From the NCBI GenBank assembly GCA_951812535.1, contig CATOSK010000007.1, positions 124,001 through 188,000 of the forward strand: a stretch of DNA of 64,000 nt, in the 5' to 3' direction. The stretch comes from an uncultured Dehalococcoidia bacterium. GTDB lineage: Bacteria; Chloroflexota; Dehalococcoidia; Lucifugimonadales; UBA3495. The notes beneath the pieces were generated by a model. The model saw only the letters and a list, made by a program, of their open reading frames with translations. It did no database searches and was not told where the DNA came from. Positions 59,536 through 64,000 of this stretch are shown in pieces. Every line of letters starts with the position of its first letter. Position 1 is the first letter of the stretch. The translations under genes and the position numbers were made by a program.

Positions 59536-60951
59536 CTACGCCCGCTGGAACTCCTGGGTGGCTGCCACCATCTGCAGAACATCGGCGATGTGCTGCCGGT
59601 CGGCTTGGTCACCCTGTTTCCGGGATGAGAAATCCACCAGCACCCGCCGGGTATCTTCCTTCACCTCCAGCGCCCCCACCTCTTCCAGGCAGGCGTCCAC
59701 CAGTCGCTCCGGAGACGTTGCCGCGCTCATCTGCGAACCGATCCGTTCCACCATGGCCCGGATCCCCGGCTTGCCCACGTCCCCAACCTGCTGGCTGGCG
59801 AAGTTGATCCGCTCCACCAGGGTGCCGCTGTTCAGCCAGTCCGTGCCTGTGTGCCACCCCTCCACGCTGGGGGGATTATTCAGTATCTGTCCCATGTAGG
59901 ACGCCTGGCTGTACCGCTCCAGTATCTCGTAGCGGGGCCGGTCGAACTCTCCCGTCAGCCTCAGCACGCCGGCCACCAGTTCCACCGGACTCTTGACCTT
60001 GGCATAGCGAGCCGCCTTGAAGAAATCCGAGTTGAACAGGACGCGGAGCATAGCGCCTATTTCGTAGTTGCTGTCGAAATAGGCCTCGACCAGCGTGTCG
60101 ATCGCCTCCGGGTCGGCGGGCGGAGCATACGGCCACTCCGGCACTGGCGGCTCGTCCGCCACGAAGAAGCTGTATAGGTGTCGGGAGATGAAGCGTGCTG
60201 TGGCCGGCTGCTTGCAGATGATGTCCACAATGTCGCGGCCGTCGAAGTTCCCCCGCTCCCCCAGGAACTCCTTTTCCCCGTCGTCGTGGTCTTCGGGATG
60301 AAATTCAAAGTGCCAGGAGATCCGGCCGTAGGGCCAGTCCGAGTCCCTCTGGGAGCGCAGTTCCATGTAGTCCCGGTTGGCGATGGTCCAGCCGGTGAAG
60401 GCCCGGGCGCACTCCTTCACATCCTCTTCGGTGTAGTTGCCCACGCCCATGGAGAACAGCTCCAGCAGTTCCCGCCCGTAGTTCTCGTTGATGGCGTCCT
60501 TGTGGTTGTCTTGGTTGTCCAGCCAGATGATCATCGCCGGGTCCCGGGATAACCCCAGCAGCAGGGTGCGGAAACTTCCCGTCGCGTGACGCCGGAACAT
60601 CCGCGTCTGGTCCGACAGGGCCTTCCCGTGGATCACCTTCGCATACCCGGTGGCGAAGATGCTGTGCCAGAAAAGGGTCATCTTCTCTTGCAGCGGCGCG
60701 GTGGTGGTGGCCATCCGGTACAGCCAGTTCTCTCCCGGCGCCTGCGGGCCCATCATGCCCGACAGTTCCGGGTGGAAGCGCCGCACCAGGTAATCGCTCA
60801 ACCGCTGTTCGCCCCTGGGATTCAGCAGCTCTTCGACGGTGGCCTCGTATCCCTTGGCTGCGTAACCTTCCAGCTCATCCCGGTTGGCCCCGAATCCGGC
60901 CCGCCGCAACAGATGGGCTATCAGTTCAACATTCGTATCCCGCATCGGCAT
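59536..60951 (-). CDS. DUF1800 family protein (cassette 2)
   Basis: 471 residues, paralogue of the gene at 47.6 kb: LIAHLLRRAGFGANRDELEGYAAKGYEATVEELLNPRG, FWHSIFATGYAKVIHG, NENYGRELLELFSMGVG, CARAFTGWTIAN and SVEGWHTGTDWLNSGTLVERIN. Start ATG 60951 has AGGA just upstream; an ATG 6 bases later is equally possible. No signal peptide. Confidence 0.93.
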   Translation of the reverse strand: MPMRDTNVELIAHLLRRAGFGANRDELEGYAAKGYEATVEELLNPRGEQRLSDYLVRRFHPELSGMMGPQAPGENWLYRMATTTAPLQEKMTLFWHSIFATGYAKVIHGKALSDQTRMFRRHATGSFRTLLLGLSRDPAMIIWLDNQDNHKDAINENYGRELLELFSMGVGNYTEEDVKECARAFTGWTIANRDYMELRSQRDSDWPYGRISWHFEFHPEDHDDGEKEFLGERGNFDGRDIVDIICKQPATARFISRHLYSFFVADEPPVPEWPYAPPADPEAIDTLVEAYFDSNYEIGAMLRVLFNSDFFKAARYAKVKSPVELVAGVLRLTGEFDRPRYEILERYSQASYMGQILNNPPSVEGWHTGTDWLNSGTLVERINFASQQVGDVGKPGIRAMVERIGSQMSAATSPERLVDACLEEVGALEVKEDTRRVLVDFSSRKQGDQADRQHIADVLQMVAATQEFQRA

Positions 60952-61206
60952 TTTCCTGACTGGATAGTACTCCCGGACTGGCCGCATTCTAGTATCTGCG
61001 GAAAGACGGGGTCAATCGCGTAGGCCTGCCCCGGTCTGTGGGACCAACCGGACATAGCGCTGCAGCCCGATAGCAGCTTCCCGGCCCGGCGCCCCACGGT
61101 TTTCTCCTCGCGAAGCCTGTATCGCAATGGGTCCCGTATCGCAATGCGTTAAGAAAAAGCCTGGACCGGTGTTTCCACCCGCCCGCACCTTTAAGGGCGC
61201 TGCCCG

Positions 61207-61725
61207 CTAGTCGTCGCTGGCTACTGGCAGCTTGGCTCCTTGGAAAGGACCCTCCGTAGCCTCGAAACTCTGGGAAAATGCGAATATCTCTTCGTCAGAC
61301 TGGGCATCCAGGTCGATGGCACGGCTGAAACCCTGTTTGACCACGTACCCGGTCTTGTAGTACACCTCGCCAACGTTGCCCTCGGGGTCCTCGTAGTAGA
61401 TGCTGTGGGAGATGCCGTGGGTGACGGTGCGCAGGATGGGAGTGCCCTCTTCCTTGAATCGGCGGTTCAACTCGCGGAGGGCGTCCATGCTGGACACAAT
61501 GAAAGACACCTGCCCGACGTCCCTCGTGCGGTGCCGGCTTTCGTTGGCGCTGCCCAGGGCAAGCTCGTGGTGCTCGTTGTCCGGGTCGGCACTGAGGAAG
61601 CAACTGCCTCGCTCCGGATCTTCGTCCGTGACCGTCAGGCCGAGGACGCGGGTGTAAAAGTCTCGCATCTTGAGGAAATCGTCGCAGATGATGCCCACGT
61701 GGCCCAGGTTGGAAATGAGCGGCAT
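61207..61725 (-). CDS. VOC-family (glyoxalase/extradiol dioxygenase-like) protein
   Basis: 172 residues with two modules: LGHVGIICDDFLKMRDFYTRVLGLTVTDEDP and QVSFIVSSMDALRELNRRFKEEG, then YYEDPEGNVGEVYY with a metal-ligand-type Glu. Metal ligand His in GHVGI is present; the second module has Gln-Val-Ser where His is usual. AGGAGG lies 7 bases before ATG 61725. Substrate unknown. Confidence 0.88.
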   Translation of the reverse strand: MPLISNLGHVGIICDDFLKMRDFYTRVLGLTVTDEDPERGSCFLSADPDNEHHELALGSANESRHRTRDVGQVSFIVSSMDALRELNRRFKEEGTPILRTVTHGISHSIYYEDPEGNVGEVYYKTGYVVKQGFSRAIDLDAQSDEEIFAFSQSFEATEGPFQGAKLPVASDD

Positions 61726-61936
61726 GGTCTTGCCTCCTGCATTCGGTTGGGCCGATGTTAGCAGCGGCGCGGACCGCTTACAAGCAGGACATTCGGCGCT
61801 CACCGTGCCAACGTCCCCAAACTACCCCGACCACCAACCTGAACGTCGTCAGTCTGTTGGTGTGCCAAACGCGCGGCCGGTGCCCGAATTTCTCCCCGCC
61901 GGCCTGGAGAATCGTTAAAAAACTATCTCAAAAGTC

Positions 61937-62067
61937 CCTTCCCCTTTGACGGGGGAAGAGCCTGCCCCCGCGAAGGCGGGGGTTAGGATGGGGGTGAAAT
62001 GCCACCGTATCATACAGATGTAACGCACACACTATGTTCCCCAATAGTTTTAAGATGGTCTCTAAAT
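61937..62067 (-). repeat. Intergenic repeat R3, copy B, with a REP1-type palindrome inside
   Basis: Same parts as copy A in the same order: C-run/G-run hairpin, GTTAGGATGGGGGTGA, and a tail ATAGTTTTAAGATGGTCTCTAAATCG ending at the stop of the M20 gene. An extra CCCCCGCGAAGGCGGGGG (61966) and about 50 bases are inserted relative to copy A. It fills most of the 343-base gap. Confidence 0.6.
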
Positions 62068-62069
62068 CG

Positions 62070-63305
62070 TCAGCTGCTGCGATCGGCGTACTCAGCCCTG
62101 GCCGCTTCCACCAGGGTCGGGTCGCGGAGCAGGTCGCCGGCTGTCAGGCTCAGGGTTTTGGCCACCAGCAGGGCGTTGGAGAGGGCCAGCTCGGTGACCG
62201 CTGTCGCGGCCATGTCCCGGGTATGCGATGCCACCGGTGCCTCGCTGACCGCATATCTCAGCTCGAAGGCCGGCATGACCTGGCTCACGTTCCCGAAATC
62301 CGTGGAAGCCCCGCTGCCCGGGCGTCCCGCCACCGGCTCATCCAGCCTCATCCCTAGAAACTGGGCGTTGGCTCCCACCGCCTGTGCCAGGGTGACATTG
62401 GGCTGGACGTTCTCGTAGAACGGATAAAACTCCTCCACCTCCAGGCGGGCGCCGGTCATGGCCGCCGCCCCCTCCGCCACCTGCCTCACCTTGCCCACCA
62501 CCTCGTCGCTCAGGTATCTCCCGTCCCTCGACCGCAGCATGAAGTTGGCGGCCGCGAACTCCGGCACCACGTTGGGCGCCAACCCCCCGTCGGTGATCAC
62601 CCCGTGAATCCGCACGTCGTCCTTCAGGTGCTGGCGCAGAGCGTCTATCCCGGTGAACAGGTGGATGACTGCGTTCAGGGCGTTGACGCCGGCCTCGGGA
62701 GCCGCCGCCGCGTGGGCCGCCCTCCCGTGGTACATGTACCGGAAGCCGACCATGGCCAGGCTCCAGCTCTCCCCCTTCGCCGCTGATGCGGGTACCAGCG
62801 TCCGGTTGGAAAATGGATGGGACGACAGGGTGGCGTCGACGCCGTCGAACACCCCCGCCTCCAGCAGTCGTATCTTGCCGCCGCCCCCCTCTTCCGCCGG
62901 TGTCCCGATGATGACCGCCCGGCCCGGCAGGTCTTGTGCGCTGGCCTGCAGGCCCAGCGCCGCCCCCATCGCCGCCATGGCGATGAGATTGTGCCCGCAG
63001 CCGTGCCCAATCTCGGGCAGCGCGTCATACTCCGCCAGCACGGCTATGGTCGGGCCGTCGCCTCCCCCACCCGGGATGGTTGCGCGGAACGCCGTCTCCA
63101 CGCCGCCAACTCCCCGCTCCACCCGGAAGTCCCGCTCTTCGAGGAACCCCGCCAGGGCATCGGAGGAATAATGTTCCTGGTAATTCAGCTCCGGATGGGC
63201 ATGGACATCCAGCGAAATGTCGAACAGCGCCTGCCTCGAAGCCTCAATAGCCGAGTTGGAGCGTCCCGCCAGCTCCTCCCCGGTATTTGCTGATTGGTTG
63301 CTCAT
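62070..63305 (-). CDS. M20-family amidohydrolase/metallopeptidase (AbgB-like)
   Basis: 411 residues. Metal-binding signatures DVHAHPELNYQE, EIGHGCGHNL, GTPAEEGGGGK (catalytic Glu-Glu) and the later GASTDFGNVSQVMP; the central dimerisation domain (FRYMYHGRAAHAAAAPEAGVNALNAV) is present. It hydrolyses an amide or dipeptide, likely N-acyl amino acid or p-aminobenzoyl-glutamate type. Cytoplasmic, no signal. Confidence 0.93.
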   Translation of the reverse strand: MSNQSANTGEELAGRSNSAIEASRQALFDISLDVHAHPELNYQEHYSSDALAGFLEERDFRVERGVGGVETAFRATIPGGGGDGPTIAVLAEYDALPEIGHGCGHNLIAMAAMGAALGLQASAQDLPGRAVIIGTPAEEGGGGKIRLLEAGVFDGVDATLSSHPFSNRTLVPASAAKGESWSLAMVGFRYMYHGRAAHAAAAPEAGVNALNAVIHLFTGIDALRQHLKDDVRIHGVITDGGLAPNVVPEFAAANFMLRSRDGRYLSDEVVGKVRQVAEGAAAMTGARLEVEEFYPFYENVQPNVTLAQAVGANAQFLGMRLDEPVAGRPGSGASTDFGNVSQVMPAFELRYAVSEAPVASHTRDMAATAVTELALSNALLVAKTLSLTAGDLLRDPTLVEAARAEYADRSS

Positions 63306-63663
63306 CGTAAACCGTCTCCTTCAAAAGCCCGGCCGGACAAAGTGCGCCGAATTAGCCATCAACGCCACGGACCACCTCCCGCTTCCCGGTGGCTATGTCG
63401 CTGGCCCCGGCCTGATTGTCAGCCCGCATTGGTGGCCCGGATTGTTGGCATTGTACAGGCGCCCGCCCCACCCCCGCCACGATTCCCACTGACAATAGGC
63501 CGTTGACACCCATCCCTGCCGCCGGTAACGTGGAACTATATGACGGCTCTTCAACGCAAAACACTTGCGGCTTCACCCCTGGCCACCGTTCCAACGGGCA
63601 GCCCGTTGCCAACCGCACCAGGTCGGCCTTGGAATCCCTAGTGTCCCCCTGCTTCCGAGACCG

Positions 63664-63806
63664 TTGTCACAAAAATGTCGCATTATGTCTCAAAATGTCC
63701 CACTTTGTCCCAAACGTGGCTCCTTTTGTCCCGGCGAAAACCCGTTGTGGGACTGTGGTTGCTGGGATTTCTTGCTCAATTTCCGGGAAATGTCCCGTTT
63801 TGTCAC
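63664..63806. repeat. Helically phased TGTC repeats
   Basis: The motif (A/T)TGTCNC starts at 63664, 63675, 63685, 63695, 63705, 63726, 63790 and 63800, mostly 10 or 11 bases apart (21 at one place, i.e. two turns). All copies face the same way. No convincing gene is visible from 63306 to 64000; one minus-strand frame is open to the right edge from 63803 but resembles nothing I know. Confidence 0.7.
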
Positions 63807-64000
63807 AAAAAACAAAAAACGTCGGCCCCATGCTTTGCGCGATGCCCCCTGCCCGTCCCGTCCTTCCGTTTGAGCCGGGTTTCGGATGGACTTACAATCC
63901 CATCTAAATTCCATTGGTCGTAAAACCCCTGCTTAGCAGCAGCCTCGTCGAGCTTTCCAGAACAGCCCGTCAGCTCCCCAACCACCGGAAGATCCCCAAC

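Noticed and set aside
63803-64000. Partial minus-strand gene at the right edge
   Set aside because: Open to the edge but short, unlike any family I know, and overlapping the phased repeats; not enough support.

Overview
The window looks like chromosomal DNA of an uncultivated, high-GC bacterium. The gene mix (paired DUF1501/DUF1800 genes with NHL-repeat partners, several Uma2 endonucleases, MmgE/PrpD, fumarylacetoacetate-hydrolase and carboxymuconolactone-decarboxylase enzymes, a Rieske oxygenase, menaquinone genes, and lipoproteins with lipobox signals) suggests a Chloroflexota lineage of the SAR202/Dehalococcoidia kind. That placement is inference from gene content; no 16S or ribosomal protein gene is present.

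Layout. 1-8 kb: thiD (cut by the left edge), a GYD-domain gene, an alpha/beta hydrolase joined to a cytosolic NMT1/THI5-like protein with one in-frame TGA, a Uma2 gene, and an enoyl-CoA hydratase overlapping prs. 8.3-9.7 kb: an IS701-type insertion with intact ends and a TTAG target duplication. 10-14.3 kb: acyl-CoA ligase, metallo-amidohydrolase, retropepsin-like protease, small membrane proteins. 14.7-20 kb: IscA/ErpA, then a three-gene zinc ABC importer whose substrate-binding protein carries an AztD-like beta-propeller inside its His-rich loop. 20.5-22.7 kb: nucleoside transporter and HAD hydrolase. 22.7-24.5 kb: a graveyard of three decayed transposon types. 24.5-35 kb: mostly housekeeping genes (prfA-prmC followed by a MntA/HepT toxin-antitoxin pair, ubiX-menG, SirB1-like, SDR, PNPOx-like), then tRNA-Gln. 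35.7-45 kb: a DUF3179 lipoprotein with a second in-frame TGA, FAD oxidase, MmgE/PrpD, AhpD-like protein, MMPL transporter, Rieske oxygenase. 45-61 kb: two paralogous DUF1800/DUF1501/NHL cassettes on the minus strand, separated by a dipeptide-type ABC operon without ATPase genes. 61-63.3 kb: VOC protein and M20 peptidase. The right end holds no convincing complete gene but has helically phased repeats.

Most notable: two genes are interrupted by exactly one TGA with coding conservation on both sides. In DUF3179 the TGA replaces the first Cys of a Cys-x-x-Cys motif. Both TGAs are followed, at the expected distance, by a short hairpin with G in the first two loop positions. This is the pattern of bacterial selenoproteins, and neither family is one I know as a described selenoprotein. 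The AztC-AztD-type fusion, which joins a zinc-binding protein to its metallochaperone, is the second main find.

Genes from about 1 to 22 kb favour C-ending codons strongly; beyond the transposon graveyard this weakens or reverses. Several palindromic repeat families are confined to the left part.
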